Shown here one piece after another: positions 12,810-24,400 of a DNA stretch of 64,000 nucleotides. The notes beneath the pieces are model-generated. The model did not search any database. It saw nothing but the letters and a program-made list of their open reading frames with translations, and was not told where the DNA came from. Each line of letters opens with the position of its first letter. Within the stretch, counting starts at the first letter, position 1. The position numbers and the translations under genes were made by a program. This stretch comes from Beaufortia kweichowensis (lineage: Eukaryota; Chordata; Actinopteri; Cypriniformes; Gastromyzontidae). Location of the stretch: the NCBI GenBank assembly GCA_019155185.1, contig CM032815.1, positions 9,495,001 through 9,559,000 on the forward strand, given 5' to 3'.

Positions 12810-13930
12810 TACTGTCGTCGTGAGGAAAGAAAACCTTCGAACCTCTGTCTATGTGAAAAAGATGAACTAGAGAAAATCGTTTCTGTGACAACCACCATCA
12901 TCACATACCAACCTTGGCCTACTCCAGGACAGGATGAACTAGTGCAGCTGGCTATTGCCAACCAATACTGAAAAAACTGGTTCAAACTGGTCTGGAGAGA
13001 GTGAGATCTTGGCTTTGGCCTCAGTGGCACCATGATACACGCCTTGCTCTGGTGACGTGCCAACCTCCGTCTGTATCCTCCATCCTTTTTCCCTTTATCC
13101 ATGAGTCTGTGCCCAGGGACGAATGGGTGCCAGGTTCCAATCTTTGACAGATTTCAACCATAGTTTTTTCTTTTGTTTTTTTTTGGCTTTGGTTTATTCA
13201 AAGTGTCCGTATAAAAACAAATTTGAACTCATGTGGATGTGTCCCTGTGTTCTTTAATGCCCAATATGTTGTTCGTGCCATTGTAACCGTTTTTTAATTT
13301 TATCAAAGAAACTGCCAAGTTGTTTAGTTTTAATTCTGTTTCAAGAATTTTTTTTTAGATTTATTTGTTTAGTTTACTACACACTCTATACATTTCATAC
13401 TGTTCACTATACTCCATACAGCTAGACATGGTTTTGGCCGTGTCAAAGAAGTTCAGGGCCATATTTCCTATATCATTGCACACACACACACCCCTCATTG
13501 TGCCCCAAAGAGCATTTTGTTTTGGCACAAACAGGCACGAGTTGCCATGTTTGCTGTTGTAGTGTAATGTCAGCACTTGTTAAAGCACATACACTCCGGC
13601 TGGACTGCTCACTCATGTACGAGTCATACAGCCTTACAGGATTTATTTTCCAGTGTGATCCATGCCCACTTTGTGTCTACTCTCTCTCTCTGTCTCTCTA
13701 CACGTTGAGAAAGATTATAGAGATTATGATAATGAAATGGTATTTATAAACTGAACAAACAAATCCAAGTTGTGTTCTCTTCTTTTACATGTATACAAGG
13801 CATGCTTTGTGATGAGACGAAGAGGAAACATGAATGTTGTTGGTGTGGGCCAGAAGAACACAATCTAGGTGTGAGAATATGAATGACTGTTGATGGATGT
13901 TCTAAATAAAAAAAAATAAACGTAGATTAT
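12810..13930 (+). other. ppp2r2a 3'UTR
   Basis: The non-coding stretch after the TAA includes T-rich runs and a short CA run near 13482. It ends at a cluster of poly(A) signals. Confidence 0.6.
13905..13920 (+). terminator. ppp2r2a poly(A) signals
   Basis: Two AATAAA hexamers sit close together (13905-13910 and 13915-13920), about 1.1 kb after the stop codon. They are the best candidate 3' end before transposon-rich spacer begins. Confidence 0.6.
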
Positions 13931-14977
13931 AAATGTATTGGGATTAAACGTAGATTTTGCAGTTGGTTTATGTGACTTCATGTTCATTGCCCACACAGTT
14001 ATCAATTTACAGTCAATCTATTACTTGTTGTCTTCCACTTTTGAGTCACATGTAAACCATATGCTTAAAAGTTGTGAGATTGAACTGTGCACACAGATAC
14101 TGTAAAAGACAGTCTAAATAGGTTATTTTCCAGATTATGAGTCTCTGTCTCAGTAGCACCACCACCAGTTCAAAATACTAGTCGTATGTATGTTAATGGC
14201 ATCTAAACAAAGAAATGTTTATTTCCTCCAAAAATAATTTTTAATCTTGTGTAGAGTCAAATGCATGGATTAAGTAATGTTTTCTACACTTTTTGTTTGT
14301 ACGTAAAGAGACATAACAGAAATTATTCATCGAATCCATTAATTGAGAGTACCAGCAAGTTTGGAGCTGTAAGATGTTGACAAAGGATTCTTTTTTTAAA
14401 TATTGTTTATTAATTTGAATGACCTTTGGTCATGCAGAGAACAATGATAAAGGTTTTCCCTAGCTAATTATAAATCCTTATTTCCCCAAAAAGTGGACAT
14501 GTTTGATTCTATATGTCCGATTTAAACAAAATTCTGTGTGTTCCAAAATTAGTGGAAGTATACTAAAGGTATGTGCATTGTAGATTATAGACGTACACGT
14601 TAAATTGACCACATTTAAAAGTCTTACACAGTCATTGGGCTGGGAGTTATTTAAAGACATTAATAAAAAGGTCATTCCTTCAGTATACTCATATTATTTT
14701 AAATGCAAAAGTTAATTAAATGTTTTATAGGAGGTTGAAATTTTTCAATGAATATTAAGAAAAACAATATTGTTACACAGTACACATTTTATTATTAAAA
14801 TTTCTACACTCTAAAAAAGGATGTGTTATTTTTTAACACATTTTTTGTGTTATGCTTGTTTAACACATAATGTGTCATTTTGTGTTAAATACATAAAAGG
14901 GACAACACATGTTGAGTTGAAAGTAACACAAGTTGAGTTCACATAGAAATAACACAAAATGTGTTGTTTTTAAATTA

Positions 14978-15965
14978 CAGTTTTTCTCGATTGCTAAGAC
15001 ACATTTCTTGAAAGGTGCTCTCCTTTTCTCTAAACTGTGAACACAAAACCCAATTTTCAAGCTACATTCACAAAACCCCAGACTCTTCTTGCAAAACCAA
15101 ACTTTCACCTCAAAACAGTTCAATCTGTGCTCAAAACTGAACCATGTTGTCAAATCGTGCCCCGAGTCAATCAAAATTAAAAACACTACGGAACAGTCAC
15201 TAAACACTTCGTAGAAAAATAGAAAACACAATGCTCAGGACATGAAGCTGGAGACGGACCATATCAACAATTAGGGTCTCTTGGTGTGGGAGAACATGAC
15301 CCCCATGTGGCAGTCTAATTCTACAAAAAGAGAAACACAAAATATTGGAATACTAGGGCCTACAAACAGTTAGACCAACCCTCCATTTACAATTTACAGT
15401 ACATTGGTACAGTGATGTAAAACATATATTTACTTACAGTATATACTGTGGTACAGTATATAGTATGTCATACAGTAATTGCTGTCAACATTTACATACT
15501 ATACTATAATTATTGTACCCTTTGTCCAGCCCTCCCTCATGCTCATACCATGGACAAGAACACATTCCAATCACAGTAGCATTTCATCAGATATTACTGT
15601 TCTTTGTCTTTGACCACCTTCCTCACCTCCTCTCACACAAACTCTTCCTCTCTGATTTCTATCCATTGTTCTCCACAGAAGTGCTCTCTGAACACTGTAA
15701 TGTTCCCTCACATCATTAGGCACAAGTGTGATCAATTTTGAGTTGTTGTGTTCAAGTGGTGATACCTGTGCTTTAATTGTGTTTTGAACACCATTGCGTG
15801 CAGCATGGGTGCATCACAATGAAAATATGTTGGCAAGTTGTGTCAAACAGGTGAAAAGTGCTTATGGTTTTGCCAAAAGAGTGATTGATTCAATCAGTGG
15901 GTTCAGGCAACTGAGCATTTGGTTCAGACAATAGGGTTTAGTGTTTTAGCAATTGAGAAAAACTG
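14978..15965. mobile_element. TIR element of 988 bp nested in the MITE
   Basis: The element begins CAGTTTTTCTCGATTGCTAA and ends TTAGCAATTGAGAAAAACTG, inverted repeats of about 20 bp, with TA on each side (14976-14977, 15966-15967). The TA target and CAG start suggest a Tc1/mariner-like non-autonomous element. Open frames inside (for example about 15513-15719) do not resemble a transposase. Confidence 0.8.
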
Positions 15966-15974
15966 TAACACAAA

Positions 15975-16028
15975 GATGTGTCTAGTTAGGGACAACACAT
16001 CTGTGTGTTGTCCCTAACTAGACACATC
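15975..16028. repeat. Perfect 25-bp inverted repeat (hairpin)
   Basis: The arms at 15975-15999 (GATGTGTCTAGTTAGGGACA...) and 16004-16028 are exact reverse complements around the 4-nt loop TCTG. The hairpin lies inside the right part of the CACTCTAAAAA MITE, so it is probably a subterminal palindrome of that element. Confidence 0.9.
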
Positions 16029-16406
16029 TCGTGTTATTTTTAACACATCTGTTTTTAGAGTGTATTAGCACAGTTAATTTTAAAGATTTCTTTAAAGGAA
16101 TAAGCACATTCCAATATTTTTGTATTATTTGTTATATTTATTTTGTCTAAGTTGCAAGGTGTCATGTCTGAATAGTAACATGCATAAGCGAATAGATTGT
16201 TATGGAAAGGTCAGATGAGAGACTGTTAAACTCTGGCCCAGACGAAATATGGGACTTTGAACTATAGATTTCGACCCACATTTTAAAAAATAATTGTAAT
16301 TGGTCAGTTACCCCTTAATTACAATTTGCATCTGTGTTGTTATTGTTTTTTAGTCCTAAGAGGTGCAGGGCACTTAAGTTCACTTACAGGGTCTGTTTCA
16401 ATTATC

Positions 16407-16715
16407 CACGTGCAAGTTTCAGTTTTCCAAATATGCAGAACCCCCCCCTCTCCATTACGTAATCTCAGTGTTTTTGTTATCAGAGCTGCCCCTGTGTGCG
16501 TCACTTTAGCGCAGCAGGAAGTTTGCGCTTCTCCTGCTGTTCTAAGATCAGCCACCGAACGGAGTATTTCCCTGAATTCAGTAGCGCGTGCTACATAGAG
16601 CGTCCGATCCGCGGTCAGGCTGTGCTACGCGTGTGCGCGCAGCCGCGAACGAGCGCGCGGACTGTGTTCGTGCTGTGCTGACAGTCTTACGCAAGCCGCC
16701 CTACACAGAGCCACG
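16407..16715 (+). promoter_or_regulatory. bnip3l promoter and 5'UTR
   Basis: This is a CpG-rich block before the bnip3l ATG (GTCCGATCCGCGG, CTACGCGTGTGCGCGC). A palindromic CACGTG lies at 16407-16412 and contains the HIF core ACGTG. GCGTG cores occur near 16628. Hypoxia induction of BNIP3L through HIF is established in mammals; use of these sites here is inference. I see no TATA box. Confidence 0.5.
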
Positions 16716-19700
16716 ATGTCCGACGCTGCTGCTCCAGCGGACAATAGCGGGGAAGCGGGTTTAAACGGTACGTACAGCTGAAGTCTCTTGTTATATAGTG
16801 CTGTCATCCGTGGTGTCTGTCAGAGAAGTCTTTGACGTGTCCAAATATGTGTTTTGTGAGACTTTTAATGGTTTTGTTGAAGGTAAATAGTTCGTTTTAG
16901 TTCGAGTCAACATTACTTTGCCATAGACATTGAAGGAGGGATTTGCTGCAAGAGTGTGCGTCATCCTTAATTGACAAGCATTCTGACCAATGGGTGTTAA
17001 GTTTGTTTTGTCGAGGCGGGTGTTAAAGATGACTGACTGCAGCGTAAGCCAATAGCATCGCTGGAATTTTTAGGAGGCTGGTCAAAACCGATGTCAACAA
17101 GGCGAGCTCTAACTAGAGCAACTCGAAAATGGAGATTGTTGCTGATTGCTGAAAAACATTTTCTTTGTTTCGTTAACATACAAATGTGCTTGTCTGATTT
17201 GTAGATTGTGTACAATCCACTAGAGATCCAGCTGTTTGCCTTTTTATTTTAAGTACAGCACATGATATATGCCAACAAATGTAAGGTCTTTGTCTGAAAG
17301 CGAGCTTGTTGACAACGATTTGATATAGCGATTGTCAAAATTAATCTTCTGAAATACTAACAAATGCGTTAAACTATTATTTAAAACACCTTAAATATAA
17401 AGGTAAAGGTAACATGAGCATCTTAGCCATAACCAATGTTTAGCATATGTAGTTTGCCACAAACATTTCAAATAATCAAACTGTTGCCAAGTCGACAAAT
17501 AAAGGGCCATATCATTTTGTGCGTATTTAATGAGGTCATTATAAATACACTTTTGTTAAGTACATGAGCGGAAATTCCTAAAATGTTACAAGAACCAAAC
17601 AAGTCTTGATTATATTCATGGTATGTCTTGAAATGCGAAAAGCAGACAACTACATCTTGCCCTGTCTAAACATTAAGACCGGAGCTTTAGATAAAGTATA
17701 CTAAGGCAGTCATATTGTGCATACTAAAGTAAACAACCGATCACTGTAATGCAGAGTGAGCTACGTGTCGTGCACACACAGACCAGAGCAAGTATCAGAT
17801 CCAGAACGCCACTATGCCTTTGAGTTTGCGTCTTGACGTAACGGAGTTGACGTTCCCTGCGTCCGAAATACAGCATACCGTGTTAATTCAACTGTGTCCA
17901 GACAGGTTGATATTCCATTTTTTTTTTACATATTTTGGTAGAAAATACATTTATTTTTTGTTATTGTAAATTGGTTCAGAACATTTGGGTTGATTTGTAT
18001 TCCATTTGAAACATCTCCCTTCTTTGCTGCTTGTCTATATAAGTTGGTTAAAAAATGGAGCAGATGATGTATGCCTGGCAACAGACAAGAAACTACATTT
18101 TAGTCAGAATTTTATCCCGTCCTTTATGAGCACTTTAACATGATAAACTCTTAAATTACTTCAGAAGTGGGAATAGAAATGTGACCCATGTATTCGATTG
18201 CCTCTGGTGTACCAGCGACAACCATGAAAATGATTAACTTGAAAGTCGACCATCTGTTTCTTGCGTATGGTTTTTAAATACTGATGTTTCTGACATAGGT
18301 TAAAGAATCTTGTTAAAGTGGCAGGAAAAATTATTGGAATGAGTCAAAGTCAACCTATTGAGATTTATCATAGGCAGGTTTTAACGAAAGCACATTCAAT
18401 TCTAATGAATTTGGATCATCCATTACAGAGGGAATTTCAATCGTTGCCTTCAGGGCGTCGGTTTAGAGTACCTGGTGGAAGAACAAAACGTTTTAAAAGT
18501 TTTTTTGTTTCAGTGGCTATTAGTTTGATGAATTCTTAACTTGATTGGGGTGTTGTGTTTTATATGTGAAGGATTGTCTGTGGATTGTATTGTTTGTATG
18601 TGACTTACTGCTGTAAACCTAGTTTCCCCTAAGGGGGACAATAAAGCTAAACAACAACAACAACAACAACAATACTACTCATTTCGCAAGCTGATTTTCC
18701 ATACTATATACTGTAGTATGTAAGTAGGCAATTCAGGTTTTCAGACTTTCACACTAGATTTGTTCATGAATGAATCTAACTTGGCCTGAATGCAGTGATC
18801 CTCGTTTAAGTGCAGTGGTGCTGAAAAGTGAATTTTTAGGGCAGGAAGTGAATTGACATGTTAGTGCTGGTCAGGATGAAACAGATGGGCAAACCTGTGC
18901 TGCTCATTGTTTTGGCCTTCAGTGTTTGTTTGGCTGTTTGAATAAGTTTGGCTGTAGACATGATGACTGGTATTTGAGGGATGTGTAAAGAGACTTCAGA
19001 TCTAAAATATCCAGGTCATATTCCACCCAATAAGAAATGATATTTTGCTTTAATAAAACTTTTTTTTTTATTTCTGTATTATGACACATATAATGACACG
19101 GTATACATGATGTATAATATTATATGATGTAGAGTGAAGTATAGAAGTTGTTTTATGTCATTTGTTGTTTTTCTAATAAAACCAGGGAATAATAATAAAA
19201 TAATAACGATAATAAATGACTGTACTTCTCAGTAATTCGCACGAGTTGAATAAATAATTTACGATGATATAAAGTAAATAAGGGTTGTGTGGGGGTGCTA
19301 AAAGGAAAAAGAGAAATTTGACAAATTGTAAAACTACCTACAGGATAAGTACAAATTTAATATAACAACATGCCAATAACTTCAAATCTCATTGGTTCTT
19401 GCGTGTCTTGTGACTAGATGTCATGTAATATTTCCCAATGAGACAAAGAAGAACCAATGTGTTTTGGTTTAAGTTTCACTAAATAAGCTTAAAATGTTTA
19501 TCATTTTTTTACATATTGTTTTGCTTTAGAAGATTTATTAACGCACTGGAGTCATTTGCATTAACTTTATGATGAATGTGTATGATGTTTTTTCTAGCTT
19601 TACCATTTTGGGTACCATAAAAGCAGGTTAAATAACAGCATTTAAATATAAAATGAAATTTTGTGTTCAACTAAAGAAAGTAAGTCATATACATCTAGGA

Positions 19701-22700
19701 TGGAAATGTCAATAATGCACTAAATTTGTTTAAATATGTGTCATTGGTCAACAGCAGCTCCATCTTATTAGGTTAGATAAGAAGCAGCCATCAGTCATTT
19801 TGCAACATTATGCTTCAGTGTTTTAAAAGTGATAAGTCTCTGTAATCCATAGAGCACATCTGATCTTTTGATCTGTGTTTTCCGTCCTGAGGTGAGACAA
19901 TGTTTCACCAATGACCAGAATGTTCAGTTTGATGGGTGTCATGGCAACATTGTTTATGTCACTGGATGGAAACAAAGGTCAGAAGAAAGTTCACATCAGG
20001 ACTGGATGGAAATGTGTGTGTGCATACAGTAAAAGTTAAGGCTGCCAAGTTAAAGCAAGACCTACATCACCTGATCCATGTTTACTCAATCCAAGGAAGT
20101 CATGTGATCTGGCTGCCTTTTGTCTACCATTTTTGTTGTTTTCTTAGAAAAAAAAGTGAAGCTTTGACTCGAAAGTCTTTCGGTTTATTCTTAGCTCATG
20201 TGGTTGGTCAGATTCAGAAGTGTGTGTGAGAGAACACAACCGGCATGTTAAGCCAACAGTCACAGAGGATTCAATGTGCTGTAACACAGGCTTCCTGATG
20301 AGACAGCAAAGCAGATGTGTGTAAAAGGGGAACACAGGAAGCTTAGCCCCTTAACTCCGGGATAAATGCAGTCTGTGTGTTTGTGTTTGTCAGACTCCCG
20401 TGCAGCGCGTCCCTGCTTGTGATCACGTAGGGCATGGAGCAATGAGGTCAGATCTGAGTCATATACCGGTGGGGTTGTAATGGGCTGGAGAAGAAGGCAT
20501 TAACTGCCTTTTCACCAGGCAGTAAATAGAAGCAAACTTGACTTTACTGGGAGATGTTTGTTTCTGTTTGCCTTTCACTTACAGTATCGTTTCCGGATAG
20601 ATTTCGAAATGCTTTCACAATGTTGTTGACTACACAGTGCCAACAAGTGAATATCACAAAAACATTTTACACAGAAACAATTAAAATATATGTAATATTA
20701 TATATGACAAATAATATATATCTTGGCAATTGTTAACATACTTTTATGTTAAAATTCAGTTTTATTTTTCAGCGACAGACTTGTTTAATTTTTATACATT
20801 TACATACAGAAGGTTCAATTAACCTTAAATGATGTCCATTCATTCTTTTACAAAATAACAGATTTTATTGAAAATTGTTTTGGAAATAAATCTATCATTC
20901 GAATTACTGTTTGTTTTTTACATTTCGTTCAAAACATTGTTATACAATTATAAACCCAGTATCGCATCATATTGTTTCCCCTATATATTTAGATATAGAA
21001 AATACTTATAAAAATACAGACAGACATTTTTACTGACTCAATAAAAATGACGATAAATACAGTACAATAAATAATAACAAATATATCAATATTTTTCACA
21101 TTTTGGGGTGCTTGAATGTGCTTGATATGCAAAACATCAAAATGGTTATATACATCCTCTCACTGCTGAAAGCATTATATATCTGCCTGTAATTGATATC
21201 TGATATTTGTTCAGGATCATGGGTGGAGTTGGAGATGAACAGAAACTCTGCATCCCTCACGTCCTCCACCGCCTCAGTTCAGCCTCCTCTAGCACAGGTA
21301 GTTGAGGAGGATGATGGGATGGTGGGGGGGCTAGAACACGTTCCTTCATCCTCCTCCATCCACAATGGAGACATGGAGAAGATCCTGCTAGATGCCCAGC
21401 ATGAATCCAGCCGCAGTAACTCATCTTGTGACAGGTAGATGCCCGTTACATTTGGTTTACTTTTGGGACTGCAATGTAAGTTTCACCTGTGACATGCATA
21501 TAACTTGTCACAGCTATTTGGGTAAACTGCTGCTTTAAGCCTTTGGCACAGTTGCCTGCATTTTGTTGTTTACGTATTACATGTGCATATATATCATCTG
21601 GAGATGTCACATGGCTTGAGTTATGACCTCACTGATAGGGAGCAGTGCTATAAACATGCATACTAAATTACATGCAATTATAATAACATACAGGCATAAT
21701 ACCTGTGTTTCAATAATCATGTGATTCAGAGTGTTTACTGTAAGAAATGTTTTTACATGTGGCCCACAAATGTATTTGGATACTAAAGTCACTTTTAAAA
21801 TAACAAACATAACAAATCATGTGGCATTTATATCAAGAAACTCCACAAGTACACGTTTTAGTTTTAACAAAAGAAGCTCTGTTTTTTAAAGGCTAAAACA
21901 AAAGAAGTGAGGATTCAAAAGTATTTGGACACTTTTTGGTAATCACATGTTTTGTGACACATCCATTATGTGCTGAATCAGCTATGTATGTGACACCTGT
22001 ATGAACTTGATGGGAACTGAAATTATACATTCACTAAAAAAGATCTTTGGGGTTACAAATGTAGTGTAACTTGGTAGTGCAGTGACATTTATTGGCTTTT
22101 AAATGTGGCTTAAGCGTCCAAATTATTTTAGTACATATTTTTTTAAAAAGTTTGATTTGCTCATTTGGATTTCATGCTTTGCCATGTTTGAATTCTTTTA
22201 TATTAAAATATTCCTTTTTATGGTTAAAAATTATATTATAAACAATGATTTAAGTATAATAACTATAGTTTTTATTTGTGGTAAAATCGAAGTAACCACA
22301 AATTAACCATGGTTTTACTAAAGTAATAGTTTAACCATGATGTATATTGTAAAACTGTGGTAATACAAATGGTACTCAAATCGATCAGTTCTACTCGAAT
22401 AAAAAAGGTACACCATGCTTCTTTTTCTCAGGAGCTAGACACATGCTGTAAACTATTCTTAGTGCAGTAATCTGTCAGAAAAACTGTCATCACACTATAT
22501 TAATATAATTATTGTTTCATTTCATAGTAAATCTCATTGCTTTCCCACAGCCCTCCTCGACCCCACAGTCCTCAGGACGAAGGGCAGATCATTTTTGATG
22601 TGGATATGAGAAGAGATAGTCAGGTACTTCCTCTTAACTATTTGTTGATAATCTAGAAGAGATTATGGAACATACTTTGGCTTATCTTTATGGCTTGTCC

Positions 22701-23592
22701 TGGTTTGTTTGCATATTTTTGCATTGTGCCCATACAGGAGGAAGTGATGGAGAGAATAAGAGATGATGACATTTTAATGAAGGACTCAGACCGGGTTGCA
22801 GATTGGTCAAGTAGACCAGAGAATATTCCACCTAAGTAAGCAGCTGTTAAATCAAAGATATTTACACAGTCCCCAAAATAAAATAAAATGTAAGATTTTT
22901 ATGCCTGGATCAAGGGTTGATTTGCATAAATAGGATTATCTAGCTTATGTAGATGATGTGGTTGATTGGATTTATCTGCAGGGAGTTTTACTTCCGGCAC
23001 CCGCGGCGTTCAGTGACTCTCAGTATGAGGAAGACGGGAGCGATGAAGAAAGGAGGCATCTTCTCTGCTGAGTTCCTCAAAGTGTTCATCCCCTCGCTGC
23101 TCCTGTCCCACATCTTGGTCCTGGGTCTCGGGTACGTTCAGCTAACACAAACACGGATATAAATATATTTCACTCCTCATTCTGTGATTTAAGGTTATCT
23201 TAAAGTAGTCAATTGAAAACCAAAGACTAACCTCTGCACGCTGCAAAAAGTTAGCCAATCAAATTGGAGCTTGTGGATTTTAGACTGTGCTTGTCGTTTT
23301 TGTCTGCGGCATGCATCAAACTCTCGCGGGCAGTTAGTCTGCGGCTGAGACTAATATTCAGCTGCCTAAACCACTAGTTGCCCACTATTTTGATGGCTTT
23401 CGCACACCCGTAACAATGTTCATATCACAGCACTATGGCAATTTACACACTCCTGATGAGCATGTGACTAGACAACTATGACCTCACTCAACGTGGGTGC
23501 TATAAAAATGCCTGACCTCTCATTGGCTCTATCTCTGATACAGGGTCTACATCGGAAAAAGACTGACCACTCCCCCCGCAAGCTCCATTTGA
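16716..23592 (+). CDS. bnip3l: BNIP3-like mitophagy receptor (Nix)
   Basis: This is a tail-anchored outer mitochondrial membrane protein that recruits LC3/GABARAP to clear mitochondria and has a divergent BH3 region (family knowledge). Coding exons: 16716-16767, 21215-21434, 22551-22623, 22738-22835, 22982-23131 and 23544-23592. They total 642 nt and 213 aa (human 219), with all phases and GT-AG sites consistent. The LC3-interacting motif W20-V-E-L23 opens exon 2. GGLEHVPSSSSIHNGDMEKI and ILLDAQHES are family hallmarks. The BH3-like segment is DRVADWSSRPENIPP. Residues 179-202 form the membrane helix (FLKVFIPSLLLSHILVLGLG, then VYIG), followed by the short tail KRLTTPPASSI. Oddities are Val194 where human BNIP3 and BNIP3L have Ala at the helix-dimer interface, and one Ser rather than two before the LIR. 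The N-terminal exon (MSDAAAPADNSGEAGLN) is divergent, as is usual. Confidence 0.94.
18297..18672 (+). mobile_element. 3' fragment of a LINE (bnip3l intron 1)
   Basis: A frame from about 18297 to the stop at 18537-18539 reads like the C-terminus of a fish LINE reverse-transcriptase polyprotein: AGKIIG, then IYHRQVLTKAHSIL, HPLQREFQSLPSGRRFRVP and RTKRFKSFF...AISLMNS. It is followed by the usual 3' tail TAGTTTCCCCTAAGGGGGAC, AATAAAG and a CAA repeat (about 18652-18672). It is 5'-truncated, as is common, and lies in the sense direction of bnip3l. Confidence 0.8.
18673..21214 (+). other. Remainder of bnip3l intron 1
   Basis: AT-rich intron with no gene I can support. A more complex block at about 20360-20540 (CGTGCAGCGCGTCCC, TGCCTTTTCACCAGGCA) could be regulatory. 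The rest shows no clear structure. Confidence 0.5.
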
Positions 23593-24400
23593 AGACACAT
23601 CTGTTCAAGTGCCTCAGGCATGGCCACGGTGGATTAGAAAGAAGGTTGCACGTTTGGACGAAAAAATGAAAGAATGCCCCCCCTTTGCTCTTTCTTCCTG
23701 TGCACTTACTTATCTCTGCCCTTTCGTTTTACAGCATTTCTTTCTGTATTTTTCCTTCCCTGTTCTTTCTATTTATCATGTGTTGTGTCCACATTTTAGT
23801 TTATTTTCAAAGCTAAATTTTATCGTTCCCTTGGAAAGCTTTTTATAATAGTGACATGTGCATTTATGATATGGTTTGAAGTGTTTGGAGGCAATGGGTT
23901 TGGACATGCTAGCTCAGCACTAGCTTGAACTGGCTAGGAACCAGTGATGTGCTTGTTTGGCTAGCTGCCATTTTGGGTCTGATCATATGACCCTTGGGCC
24001 ACATACACAATAGTGACTGAATGAGAACTGATCCACCCAATTCTTCCCTTCACATTGGCATCCACCAAAATATACTTATTGAAGTTTTACGAGCATGCCT
24101 GGGTGGCTGCTAAGAAGTTATTTATTAATGCAAATGCTTTTCTGTTAGTTTTATTTAGTTACACTATGGAAAAATGCTAGGATGATGGATTTGTATGTGG
24201 TTTGGAAAGACAGGGCTCTCCACAGATCCCTTGTCATCCAGTGATGACAGATCATTGATATATCATTAATAATCAGACAGAAGATATGTTTTGGACTGTA
24301 CCACATGCATGTTTTTTACCAAATTAATCATGGTCTTTTGCATACTGACAGTACACAGATACAGTGCCTGGTACAATAAAACTCATGGTCATGTAAGCCA
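23593..24400 (+). other. Probable bnip3l 3'UTR
   Basis: This is non-coding sequence after the TGA. The first plausible poly(A) signal is AATAAA at 24375-24380. Mammalian BNIP3L has a long 3'UTR, so the transcript may extend further, for example to AATAAA at about 25085. Confidence 0.4.
24375..24380 (+). terminator. Candidate bnip3l poly(A) signal
   Basis: AATAAA lies 783 bp after the stop codon, followed by T/G-rich sequence. Alternatives lie downstream. Confidence 0.35.

Larger units (their letters stand above)
14807..16062. mobile_element. MITE with CACTCTAAAAA ends, inserted in the host MITE
   Basis: The ends CACTCTAAAAA and TTTTTAGAGTG are inverted repeats, flanked by TA at 14805-14806 and 16063-16064. 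The sister copy near 54145 reads CTATTATCACAG where this one reads CTA[element]TATTAGCACAG, so the TA was duplicated. Without its own insertion it is about 266 bp. It is full of AACACA/TGTGTT motifs and has no coding frame. Confidence 0.8.
14613..16262 (+). mobile_element. MITE of about 400 bp, split by nested insertions (copy 1)
   Basis: The host element consists of 14613-14806 plus 16065-16262. Its left end reads TTTAAAAGTCTTACACAG and its right end CCCAGACGAAATATGGGACTTT, an imperfect TIR pair. The whole sequence, without the insertion, recurs inverted at about 53920-54300. Shared stretches include CATGCATAAGCGAATAGATTG and GGAAAGGTCAGATGAGAG. It is interrupted at a TA by the element at 14807-16062. 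I do not recognise the family. Confidence 0.65.

Noticed and set aside
14875..15231. 118-codon minus-strand frame
   Set aside because: It lies across the boundary of two nested transposons and has no transposase motif such as a DDE pattern.
21296..21302. Possible alternative donor CAG|GTAGTT inside bnip3l exon 2
   Set aside because: It ends in phase 0, whereas exon 3 needs phase 2, and it would remove the conserved GGLEHVPSSSS region.
23478..23848. Open frames across and after the bnip3l stop codon
   Set aside because: They are out of frame with the conserved VYIGKRLTTPP tail, which ends in TGA at 23590-23592.
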